DNA of 64,000 nucleotides from Gaetbulibacter sp. 4G1 (GTDB lineage Bacteria; Bacteroidota; Bacteroidia; Flavobacteriales; Flavobacteriaceae): the NCBI RefSeq assembly GCF_002741945.1, contig NZ_MDVN01000022.1, positions 186,001 to 250,000 on the forward strand. Reading direction: 5' to 3'. How positions within the stretch are numbered: position 1 is the stretch's first letter; each line of letters begins with the position of its first letter. The notes below the pieces were generated by a model, which did not search any database, was not told the DNA's origin, and was given only the letters and a program-made list of their open reading frames with translations. The position numbers were made by a program, and so were the translations under genes. Positions 54,464 to 61,887 of this stretch are shown here, in pieces.

Positions 54464-55639
54464 TTAGATATAATCGTCAGTTTTAGTAACCAATACCCCT
54501 AATAATTGTGGATTACCTGCCGGATTAGTGTATCTGGTAGTCATTTTACCACTGTCAGAGAAAGTAACTTTAGTGTGATTACCTCCTGAAGCATCAGCAC
54601 TAAAAAATGGCCAGTAGCCACCACTTGCTGCCGCAGTTATTGTTCTTTGGTCTTCTGTTGAATAAGTAGCATCAGAAGTAATCGTAATATCAATACCATC
54701 TACAACAACCAAACCATTAGTAACACGTTGCATATTTCCATCTGAACCAAAAGTTGAATCCCAACTAGGTGATCCGTTCTTCCAAACAGTATTGTCTTTT
54801 GTCCCATAAGCTCTGGAAAATGCACTACTGTTGTACCAAGGTGTATACTTACTAAGAATAGGATCTGTAGACACTTTTGCTAAAGGACCTCCTGGAAGGG
54901 TTGTAACATGCGAGAATTTCGCATCAATGTCCAAACCAGCCGTAGTTGTCTTTATTGATAACTTGTCATAGCTTGAACTTGCGCTAAAAGAGAAGAAGCC
55001 CCATCCGCCAGTAACGCTGGCCTGTGCCCATGTGTGGTCTAAGTTGCTAGTCTCAGTTTTACTGTTCATTGTAAAACTTTTTCCCGGTGCTTGTTGTAAG
55101 GCATTCTTTAATTGGGCTATTGTGGTATTATATGCATAACCTTTACCTGCTTGTTGGGCATTGGAAAACATAGCATTGGCAATGGTTACAACGTCATTAA
55201 AGAAAGTTGCAATCAATGACGCAGCGCAGTTTACTTGGTCGGGAGCATTTGCAAATGCCCACTTTTTAAAGACGCTAGACATTTTTGTTGCATCGTCAAA
55301 GACATCATCAGGAGCCTTGTCAGATTGAAGGTAAGTTAACCAATCTGTATAGTAGTCTCCCATACAGATTTGAAAAGAATTGTCAGAATTTGGTTTTAAT
55401 TGAGCTATCACTTGTTGATAGTCTTGCGAAAAATTATTACTCTGATTGGGGTTGTAAAAATTGTTAATCGACGCTGGTGGTATGGCGTCAAAAATATTCC
55501 AAATCCATTCAGAGGTTGGTCCAGTGGTTGCTGTCCCTTGGTATAGTTGAAAATTGTTAGGGTCTAATGATAACCCAGTTACTACAGCATTATACCATTG
55601 CTGTGTAAGTGTTTGCATTGCTTTTTGTACTTCAGACAT
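54464..55639 (-). CDS. 391-aa signal-less protein of unknown function with an internal beta repeat
   Basis: 391 aa, no signal peptide or membrane helix. The N-terminal half (1-200) is mainly helical and rich in W, Y, N and Q. The C-terminal half is beta-rich and contains a repeated motif: GGWGFFSFSAS at 211-221 and GGYWPFFSADAS at 340-351, each followed by strands. Base composition looks less AT-rich than its neighbours. I do not recognise the family. The layout (helical part plus amphipathic beta segments) could fit a pore-forming or carbohydrate-binding protein, but this is a guess. It has its own terminator and the shared leader element 24 bases before the ATG. Confidence 0.65.
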   Translation of the reverse strand: MSEVQKAMQTLTQQWYNAVVTGLSLDPNNFQLYQGTATTGPTSEWIWNIFDAIPPASINNFYNPNQSNNFSQDYQQVIAQLKPNSDNSFQICMGDYYTDWLTYLQSDKAPDDVFDDATKMSSVFKKWAFANAPDQVNCAASLIATFFNDVVTIANAMFSNAQQAGKGYAYNTTIAQLKNALQQAPGKSFTMNSKTETSNLDHTWAQASVTGGWGFFSFSASSSYDKLSIKTTTAGLDIDAKFSHVTTLPGGPLAKVSTDPILSKYTPWYNSSAFSRAYGTKDNTVWKNGSPSWDSTFGSDGNMQRVTNGLVVVDGIDITITSDATYSTEDQRTITAAASGGYWPFFSADASGGNHTKVTFSDSGKMTTRYTNPAGNPQLLGVLVTKTDDYI

Positions 55640-55956
55640 TTTATAAAGTTTTAAGTTAAAACACCTACTCTGTTTAAGGCTTTTCGGTTACCGCCATTAA
55701 TCTTATAATTTGTAGCTACACAATCAAAGATTAATCAAATATGTTTTTTTACTAGAGTAAAAAGAAAAGAGATGAGTGAATGGAATAAATTATTGAGTAG
55801 GCGATAGCAATTAATGAGTGAAACATAATCAAGTGGTTAATAAGAAAAATCTTTGTCTCTATTGAAGCTTTTCCTGTTATATTTTATTATCTTCAACATA
55901 TTAAAATAGCAACATAAAACTCCCTCAGAACATGTACTAACTAAAACCAACCCAAC
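55640..55956. other. 317-base divergent intergenic region
   Basis: It lies between the 391-aa gene (minus) and the 185-aa gene (plus). It holds the shared leader element copy A near its left end. The remaining 250 bases have no open frame, hairpin or promoter box that I can support. Confidence 0.5.
55664..55705 (-). promoter_or_regulatory. Shared leader element, copy A (before the 391-aa gene)
   Basis: The minus strand reads TTAATGGCGGTAACCGAAAA followed by GCCTTAAACAGAGTAGG. The three copies share GGnnGrAnCC, then GAAAA (GAA in copy C), then GCCT, and a purine-rich end, at 20-24 bases before three different start codons. The bases flanking the inner AA/AT pair change together (GG/CC in A and B, AG/CT in C), which hints at a small RNA stem. 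Confidence 0.6.
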
Positions 55957-56514
55957 ATGTTCATCAAAATTGATTTAAAAACAACAACCCAAAACTATCC
56001 GAGAAAATTTCCTATTAATTTAAAAGATATTAGAGCCGCAGTTAATGACTGTTATCTTGGTTTAGGAACGCCTTATCAACCTATTCTTGCAGATAGTTTT
56101 GTAAGTTTAGGTGATAATCAATTTCCAGAAATACCAGCTGAGGCAGAAATCACCATTAAATTACACCCTGAAAAAAAGGATAATCCGCAATATATATTGA
56201 GTAACCCAAAATTGGTATGCTGCAAAGTAAAAAATGTTGGTAGAGTATTTAATGATCATGACCTTATAGCTAAAGATTATTGGAATAGTATTTTTGATTG
56301 TGATTCAGAACATATATACTGTGCCCCAGAGGGCACACTGTATATTTCTCCAGACAAAAAAGACAGATGCAGCATTACCACTAGGAAGAAATTCCATGAC
56401 AGTTTTGTTGCATATAGTATCATGTTCTCTTTAATTATTGATCATAAAGATAATTTTAAACGACGCTATTATTTTATTTTGGATCCTGTGATGAAAATTA
56501 GATCTAGAGATTAA
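55957..56514 (+). CDS. 185-aa cytoplasmic protein of unknown function
   Basis: 185 aa, no signal peptide. It has several cysteines (CY, CC, CD, YC, RC) and a late stretch FVAYSIMFSLIIDHKDNF followed by YYFILDPVMKI. The layout is weakly like that of AidA/PixA-type inclusion-body proteins, which end in a 'DP-x-hydrophobic-K-hydrophobic' strand; I would not assign the family on this alone. It lies 10 bases before the TPR kinase gene, so it is likely co-transcribed with the two-component pair. It is divergent from the signal-less gene set on the other strand. Confidence 0.6.
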   Translation: MFIKIDLKTTTQNYPRKFPINLKDIRAAVNDCYLGLGTPYQPILADSFVSLGDNQFPEIPAEAEITIKLHPEKKDNPQYILSNPKLVCCKVKNVGRVFNDHDLIAKDYWNSIFDCDSEHIYCAPEGTLYISPDKKDRCSITTRKKFHDSFVAYSIMFSLIIDHKDNFKRRYYFILDPVMKIRSRD

Positions 56515-56524
56515 TTAATACAAA

Positions 56525-58306
56525 ATGTTTAAATCTAAAATATTACTTCTCTGTATATTAATGTGTTCTACATTAATATACTCGCAAAGCATTAAAAAAG
56601 CTGATAGTTTAATCCAGCAATTGAGTAATTCAAACTTATCTGAAGTTAATCGCACAAAATTATTATTGGATATAGCTATTTATCATCCAGATATTAGAAC
56701 TTCTATAGACTTTTCTAAAGAATCTTTGAAATTAGCCATCAAGATTAATAATCCCATTTTACAAGCTGAAGCCTTTGAAGAAATAAGTCTTCTTGAACAC
56801 AGAATTGGTAATAATAATTTATCATTAGAAGCATCTATTAATGCATTAAAAATATATGAATCACTAGATTTAAGAAAAAGAATGGCTGCCACATATGCAC
56901 AATTAGCTAATAATTATATGAGTAATCTAAATTATGACATGGCAATTAAATATTTGAAGAGAGCCAAACAGGTTTATTCAAACTTGAATAAAAACCAAAA
57001 ATATGCTATAACTATTTTAAATCTTGGGGAAAATTATCGTTTAGCTAGGCATTTAGACAGTGCCGAAATTTCGTTTAAAAGAGTTTTAAACCTCAACAAG
57101 CAATTGAAAAACAATATGATTCAAGGCTATTCCCAAGGTAATCTTGGAATGGTCTATAACACTCAAAACAAGTTAGAGTTAGCAGAAGGGCACCTAAACG
57201 ATGCTATAAATATTCTTAAACCTTTAGAAGATTATTATTCTAGCTCTGTATATATTGCTGAGTTGGGAACTGTCTATAATAAAGAAGAAAAGTACAACCT
57301 TGCCAAAACTAAATTTCTGGAAGCCTTAACTATCGCGAAAAAAGCTGGATTTAAAGAACAAATACGCGATTTTAGTGTTTTACTTACTAGTTTTTATGAA
57401 AGTCAGAATCAATATTCTCAAGCACTAAAATATCAAAAACTATTTCAAGTTTATCAAGACAGTTTAGTCAATAAAAAAAATGTTCAAAAAATAGAGCAAC
57501 TTAAGGCTGGTTATGAAATTGATAAGCGTGAATCTAAAATAGATTTATTAAACATTACAAATACCAACCAAAAATATTTGGTCACTTCTTTAGCTATAGG
57601 TATTTCAATGTTATTGTTGTTTGCATATCTGCTCTATAGAGGTAATAAAAAAACTAAGGTTGCAAATAGTACCTTATCTAAACAAAAGGATATCATCTCT
57701 AAACGCGAACAAGAAAAAGCATTGCTACTCAGGGAGCTCAATCATCGCATAAAGAACAATTTACAAATGATTTCAAGTTTGCTAAACCTACAGAGTCATG
57801 AACTTACAGGACATCCAGCTAAAGAAGCCATTGTAGCAGGCAAGCATCGTGTTGAAGCGCTCTCGCTAGTACATAGAAAACTCTATCAAGAAGATTTAGA
57901 TACACGAATATTACTAAAAGAATATATTGAAGAATTAGTATTAGGGCTTTTCCATGGTTATGATGCTCCTTTTAAGCCTAACTTTAAAATTGACGATATC
58001 AGTGTGAGTTTAGATACAGCCGTTCCTCTAGCATTAGTTATTAATGAGGTTATAATAAATGCCTTAAAATACGCCTATATAACTATTGATAAACCAAAAT
58101 TAAAGATAATAATGCTACAGGATAAAGATTACTTAGATATTGAAATTATTGATAACGGTATTGGTTTTAATACTAACGAAGCAGAAAAAAACAATTCTTT
58201 TGGCATTAAACTTATCTACTCATTAATTGAACAATTAGAAGGGATTATTGAAAAATTGGAGAGTAAAAATGGAACCCATTGGAGAATGAATATAAAACTA
58301 ACGTAA
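56525..58306 (+). CDS. TPR sensor histidine kinase (HisKA_2 type)
   Basis: 593 aa. Signal peptide (MFKSKILLLCILMCSTLIYS), TPR repeats at about 60-320, a membrane helix near 350-370, a coiled coil, then a HisKA_2 domain with H407 in LLRELNHRIKNNLQMISSLL and an ATPase domain with VINEVIINALKYAY and DNGIGF. The ELNHRxKNNL motif marks the HisKA_2/HWE-like kinases. It pairs with the LytTR regulator 14 bases downstream and with the 185-aa protein gene upstream. The signal is unknown. Confidence 0.93.
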   Translation: MFKSKILLLCILMCSTLIYSQSIKKADSLIQQLSNSNLSEVNRTKLLLDIAIYHPDIRTSIDFSKESLKLAIKINNPILQAEAFEEISLLEHRIGNNNLSLEASINALKIYESLDLRKRMAATYAQLANNYMSNLNYDMAIKYLKRAKQVYSNLNKNQKYAITILNLGENYRLARHLDSAEISFKRVLNLNKQLKNNMIQGYSQGNLGMVYNTQNKLELAEGHLNDAINILKPLEDYYSSSVYIAELGTVYNKEEKYNLAKTKFLEALTIAKKAGFKEQIRDFSVLLTSFYESQNQYSQALKYQKLFQVYQDSLVNKKNVQKIEQLKAGYEIDKRESKIDLLNITNTNQKYLVTSLAIGISMLLLFAYLLYRGNKKTKVANSTLSKQKDIISKREQEKALLLRELNHRIKNNLQMISSLLNLQSHELTGHPAKEAIVAGKHRVEALSLVHRKLYQEDLDTRILLKEYIEELVLGLFHGYDAPFKPNFKIDDISVSLDTAVPLALVINEVIINALKYAYITIDKPKLKIIMLQDKDYLDIEIIDNGIGFNTNEAEKNNSFGIKLIYSLIEQLEGIIEKLESKNGTHWRMNIKLT

Positions 58307-58320
58307 CGAATTTTATCACT

Positions 58321-59085
58321 ATGAATAACCAAAAAGTAAAAATTCTTATTGTAGAAGATGAAATATTAATAGCCCAAGATATTGCAAATAGGCTTACAGC
58401 AATCAATTATCAAATTGTTGGAATTGCAGCTTCTGCTAAACGTGCTTTAGAATTAATTACTAAAAATAATGATATTGACATTATGCTAATTGATATTATT
58501 CTAAAAGGAGATATAGATGGTATTGAACTTGCAAAAATCATCAATGATAAGTATCAAATTCCATTTATATTCTTAACATCTCATGCAGATATTTCTTTAG
58601 TAGAGCGTGCTAAAAAAGTTCACCCTTATGCCTATATTTTAAAACCATTTAATAATCGTCAAGTAAGCATTGCCATAGAGTTAGCCTTAGTAAATTATGC
58701 TAACAAAACTCGTGAAAATGAATTGGTTAAAAAGCAAACGTTTAACAAAACAGAGAATCAAGTATTACAAATAAAGGATAGTTTATTTCTCAAAAAGAAT
58801 CATCATTTTGAGCGTGTCCCTTTAAAAGAAATTTTGTTTTTGCAAGCTGACAATAATTATTGCACAGTAAGCACAAAATCTGAACGATTTATTTATTCAA
58901 TGGTACTTAAAAAAATAGAAGCTCATCTGCCTCTAAATCAATTCTTGAGAGTGCATAGAAGCTATGTTGTAAACATTAATTCTGTTAATGGATTTGAAGG
59001 TAATATGCTCTTTGTTGGTGAGAAAAAAATTCCTGTAAGTAAAACTTATAAAGAAGCTGTTTTTAAGTTATTTCATACTATTTGA
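58321..59085 (+). CDS. LytTR-family response regulator (partner of HisKA_2 kinase)
   Basis: 254 aa from the ATG at 58321 (MNNQKVKILIVEDEILIAQD), which sits right before the receiver; a start 14 codons earlier would overlap the kinase gene. Receiver: E12/D13, phospho-acceptor D58 (IMLIDIILKGDIDG) and K in YILKPF. The LytTR domain covers about 150-250 (FLQADNNYCTVSTKSERF, RVHRSYVVNINSVNGF). A bidirectional terminator follows. Its targets may include the adjacent unknown genes. Confidence 0.93.
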   Translation: MNNQKVKILIVEDEILIAQDIANRLTAINYQIVGIAASAKRALELITKNNDIDIMLIDIILKGDIDGIELAKIINDKYQIPFIFLTSHADISLVERAKKVHPYAYILKPFNNRQVSIAIELALVNYANKTRENELVKKQTFNKTENQVLQIKDSLFLKKNHHFERVPLKEILFLQADNNYCTVSTKSERFIYSMVLKKIEAHLPLNQFLRVHRSYVVNINSVNGFEGNMLFVGEKKIPVSKTYKEAVFKLFHTI

Positions 59086-59147
59086 TTATTCAGCTGCTAA
59101 TAAAAAATTCAAGTTTCGTTCTTATTTCTATAAAGGTTTTTTTAATG

Positions 59148-59179
59148 AAAAAACCCACTCTAAATTAAGTGGGTTTTTT
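59148..59179. terminator. Bidirectional rho-independent terminator
   Basis: The perfect 12-bp stem AAAAAACCCACT/AGTGGGTTTTTT has an 8-base loop and lies between the convergent LytTR gene (stop 59085) and DUF4382 gene (stop 59201). It has T-runs in both directions. Confidence 0.85.
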
Positions 59180-59200
59180 ATTTAATATTTTGTATAGATT

Positions 59201-60031
59201 TTATTCTAGTTCAAGTACTATAATTTCCGCTGGCTCTATATTACCAACTGTAACAATAACTTCCTCAGAAACATATTCTAAATATCCTTCTCTAGAAATT
59301 TTTAAAATATAATTTCCTGCTTCAAGACCTTGTATTACAAAATCTCCATTCTCATCTGTTAAAGTATCTTTAACCAATACATCATCAGTAGTATATACTT
59401 CTACAACCTGATTTCCAACTGGTGTTTCAACTTCTTCAATAATTTCAACTACCTTTCCACTTATAGAACCAGAATTAACTTCCACATTAACTTTAATAAC
59501 AGGTTTTAAAATATATTTTCCTGAATTACCTGCTTTAACAATAGACTTTTGAACGTTCCAATCTAAAATAAATGAGTATACAAATCCTGCTTCTAATTCT
59601 TTATCCAATTTAAGTTTTAAACCTGATTGTTCTGCACTTGGTGTTTCTAATGGAATTAACTCATCTTCACCTTCAATTTTAAGTGTATTATTATCACTTA
59701 GAACCAATCTTACCTGTTTTAAAATCCCAACAGGTACAACTTCATCCGTTAATAACAAACTATTTCCTGCAATAAGTTCAGTGATATCGACATTAATGGG
59801 ATATCCTCCTTCTGGATTAAAACTTACCCAGTTTTCCTCATCATCTGAAGATTTGTATTGGATATCTATAATCTCAATATTAACTTCTAAATAATCACCT
59901 GGTTCATCAACTAATTTTAATTGAACCTTAGCGGTATCATTTTTGCTGCCATTATCACTATTACAGTTAAACATTAATAACATTAGCATCACACCAATTC
60001 CAAAAAAGGATTTTAAACATTTAAAACTCAT
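59201..60031 (-). CDS. DUF4382 lipoprotein with a C-terminal Ig-like (carboxypeptidase-regulatory) domain
   Basis: 276 aa. Signal with lipobox-like FNC (C23 in LLMLLMFNCNSD). Residues about 35-175 fit DUF4382 (AKVQLKLVDEPGDYLEVNIEIIDIQY, NVDITELIAGNSLLLTDEVVPVGILKQVRLVL). The end, about 190-276, is a carboxypeptidase-regulatory-like sandwich (GSISGKVVE, TDENGDFVIQGLEAGNYILKISREGY). It is probably a surface or periplasmic lipoprotein. The two genes upstream on the same strand, for a Lys-rich coiled coil and a small lipoprotein, may belong with it. Confidence 0.85.
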   Translation of the reverse strand: MSFKCLKSFFGIGVMLMLLMFNCNSDNGSKNDTAKVQLKLVDEPGDYLEVNIEIIDIQYKSSDDEENWVSFNPEGGYPINVDITELIAGNSLLLTDEVVPVGILKQVRLVLSDNNTLKIEGEDELIPLETPSAEQSGLKLKLDKELEAGFVYSFILDWNVQKSIVKAGNSGKYILKPVIKVNVEVNSGSISGKVVEIIEEVETPVGNQVVEVYTTDDVLVKDTLTDENGDFVIQGLEAGNYILKISREGYLEYVSEEVIVTVGNIEPAEIIVLELE

Positions 60032-60152
60032 AACTTCTTTTTTTTCAGATATTTACAAAAGTAACATCAACTATAAACTATAGCAATATATTACTGTGTT
60101 TTTCGATAAAATGCACATTATATTACTTTCTTTATAATAGATGTATCAAATT

Positions 60153-60719
60153 TTATTGCTCTTTTATTGATGACTTGCCTAACTTTTTCCCTTTTTTAAC
60201 TTTCTCTTCTAAAGCATCAACTTCTTTTTCAATATCTTTTAATTTCTCAACATTTTCTTCATACTCTTGTTCTGTCAACTTACCGTCTTTCTTCTGTTGT
60301 TTTAAGTCTTCTTTTATTTTTTTTACTCGTTCTCTTGTACTATTTGCTTTAGATTCCCCTTTTTCAACAGAATTTTTTAATTCCTTAATTCTTTGCTCTT
60401 TATTTAATTTAGCCTGTCTTGCGCGTTCTTTACCAAAATCTTTACCTTCAAGTCCTTCTTTATTCTTCCCATAAGAATTTCCTTTATTCTCGATTTGCTC
60501 CTTTTTATCCTTTAAATCTTTTTCCTTATTCTTTAACTTTTTTTCGGCTTTATCCTTCTTGTTGATTTTTAATTCTTTCCCTTCTTTAGCTTCTTTTGTA
60601 ATTTGCTTTTCAGTTTTATCTTTTTTACCTGGTTTATCTGGTTTTTGTGCAAAACTATTTTGAGTAATAAAACCCAATAATAACATAAGAACTACTATCT
60701 TTTTAAATATTTTTTTCAT
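60153..60719 (-). CDS. Secreted lysine-rich coiled-coil protein
   Basis: 188 aa. Signal peptide MKKIFKKIVVLMLLLGFITQ, cleaved after SFAQ. The mature part is almost wholly Lys, Glu, Asp and Gln, in a continuous helix from about 30 to 180 (for example EQEYEENVEKLKDIEKEVDALEEKVKK). No domain family can be named because composition dominates. It lies 11 bases from the small lipoprotein gene upstream and is likely co-transcribed with it. Confidence 0.7.
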   Translation of the reverse strand: MKKIFKKIVVLMLLLGFITQNSFAQKPDKPGKKDKTEKQITKEAKEGKELKINKKDKAEKKLKNKEKDLKDKKEQIENKGNSYGKNKEGLEGKDFGKERARQAKLNKEQRIKELKNSVEKGESKANSTRERVKKIKEDLKQQKKDGKLTEQEYEENVEKLKDIEKEVDALEEKVKKGKKLGKSSIKEQ

Positions 60720-60730
60720 GACTCTTAGCT

Positions 60731-60955
60731 TTATAATTCATTAAACATTTCATCCAGTTTTTTTATGGATTCTTCAATACTTACTTCAGTCTTTTTAATC
60801 TCTTCAGCTACTGCTTCTAATACTTTTATTTCTTGTTCTACATGCAGTTTTTCTAGTTTTACTGAATCGCTTTCTACTTCCTTCTCTTCTTTTTTATCGC
60901 CACAACCAAAGGCTATTAATAACAACAAAATGATTAAACCATTTATTCTTTTCAT
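60731..60955 (-). CDS. Small acidic/helical lipoprotein
   Basis: 74 aa. Lipobox IAFGC with C18, then a charged helix (DKKEEKEVESDSVKLEKLHVEQ and a leucine/valine heptad pattern to the end). It is probably a small helical lipoprotein partner of the coiled-coil protein encoded 11 bases downstream. It resembles the small 'Lpp-like' lipoproteins only in layout. Confidence 0.7.
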   Translation of the reverse strand: MKRINGLIILLLLIAFGCGDKKEEKEVESDSVKLEKLHVEQEIKVLEAVAEEIKKTEVSIEESIKKLDEMFNEL

Positions 60956-60984
60956 AATTGATAAATTTACTTGTTCAACATTGT

Positions 60985-61109
60985 TAAGACACTACATATT
61001 AAATAAAGTCACGCTATTTAAATAATTAAAAGGGAAGTAATATATTGCTAACTCAATTGCCCAAAACAAAAAGCTTTCCTTTTTCTATACAGAAAAAAGG
61101 AAAGCTTTT
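60985..61109. repeat. Terminator-bearing repeat, copy 2
   Basis: It aligns with 61499-61620 over about 120 bases: both start TAAGACACTA, then AAAGTCAC, ATATTGCTAA, CAAT(A/T)GCCC, and end in the hairpin arm AAAAAAGGAAAGCTT. The two copies flank the YegP-like gene. Confidence 0.6.
61069..61109 (-). terminator. Rho-independent terminator of the YegP-like gene
   Basis: The perfect 16-bp stem AAAAGCTTTCCTTTTT (61069-61084) pairs with 61094-61109 around a 9-base loop, 34 bases after the YegP-like stop. The minus strand continues with TTTTTG after the stem. Confidence 0.8.
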
Positions 61110-61142
61110 GTTTTAGTAATTATTTGAAATTACGCTGGTTAT

Positions 61143-61472
61143 CTACGATAAATCTTCAACCGTAGCTATAGATGCATTGGTTTTAACAGAGTTTATTCCA
61201 TTCTCCATAGCACTTACAAAAGAATACATTTCACTAGTGCCAATAACTTGTCCATTAGAGGCTTTTAAATTAAAATAAGGCTTGCCGTTTGATGTTGTGA
61301 GTCTATCAAATCTGGAATCATCTGAAGCGTTTTTTCTAACAGATTCTATTCCATTAATACAGCCAGATTTAGCTGAGTAACCTTCGCTAGCTAGTATATT
61401 CTGCCCGTTACCTGCTTTTAATCTAAATCTAAACTCTCCTCTTTTGTTTTTATAAATTTCAAATTTTGCCAT
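61143..61472 (-). CDS. YegP/DUF1508 family protein (two tandem domains)
   Basis: 109 aa. Two DUF1508 repeats in tandem: FEIYKNKRGEFRFRLKAGNG with ILASEGYSAKSGCINGIESV (about 4-48) and PYFNLKASNGQVIGTSEMYS with VSAMENGINSV (about 62-103). This matches the YegP fold of short duplicated beta-beta-beta-alpha units. The function is unknown, though it is often induced by stress. It has its own terminator and is flanked by two copies of a 120-base repeat. Confidence 0.93.
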   Translation of the reverse strand: MAKFEIYKNKRGEFRFRLKAGNGQNILASEGYSAKSGCINGIESVRKNASDDSRFDRLTTSNGKPYFNLKASNGQVIGTSEMYSFVSAMENGINSVKTNASIATVEDLS

Positions 61473-61498
61473 TTTGATTAGGGTTTAATATTTAAGCA

Positions 61499-61620
61499 TA
61501 AGACACTATCGCGAATAAAAAGTCACAGGTTATAGAAGAATAAAATATTGCTAATGCAATAGCCCTAAAACAAAAAAGCATCCCAATTTTCTATACAGAA
61601 AAAAGGAAAGCTTCTCATTG
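61499..61620. repeat. Terminator-bearing repeat, copy 3
   Basis: It matches copy 2 over its length and copy 1 (53528-53582) at the end, where GAAAAAAGGAAAGCTTCTCA and the following TTGGA are identical. The hairpin is imperfect (left arm CAAAAAAGCATCCCAATTTT). Confidence 0.6.
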
Positions 61621-61695
61621 GAATACCAAATTAACTTTGGTATAACTACGTCCTAGATTTCTCTGGGAACAACACAACTTCTTTTAATTGCCAAA

Positions 61696-61721
61696 AAAAG
61701 CCCTAATCTCTTAGAGCTTTT
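61696..61721 (-). terminator. Rho-independent terminator of tRNA-Asp
   Basis: On the minus strand AAAAGCTCTAA-GAGA-TTAGGGCTTTT matches 10 of 11 pairs and runs on into TTT. It lies 12 bases after the 3' end of the tRNA. Confidence 0.75.
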
Positions 61722-61732
61722 AGCAATACTTG

Positions 61733-61806
61733 CGGTCTGGACGGGACTCGAACCCGCGACCTTCGCCGTGACAGGGCGACATTCTAACCAACTGAACTAC
61801 CAGACC
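61733..61806 (-). tRNA. tRNA-Asp (anticodon GTC)
   Basis: 74 bases on the minus strand. The acceptor arms are GGTCTGG and CCAGACC, with discriminator G. The anticodon arm has loop CTGTCAC, giving anticodon GTC, and the T-loop has GGTTCGAGTCC. The CCA end is not encoded. G at the discriminator and the GTC anticodon fit aspartate. Confidence 0.96.
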
Positions 61807-61887
61807 GTTGCATTATTGCGGTTGCAAATATACACGCCTTTTTTTATATCTCAAATCTTTTTTTGAGTTTTTTAAAGAATATTTTTT

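Noticed and set aside
61733-61806. tRNA-Asp as integration site of a genomic island
   Set aside because: By eye I found no second copy of the tRNA 3' end in the window and no integrase gene; kept only as a weak context remark.
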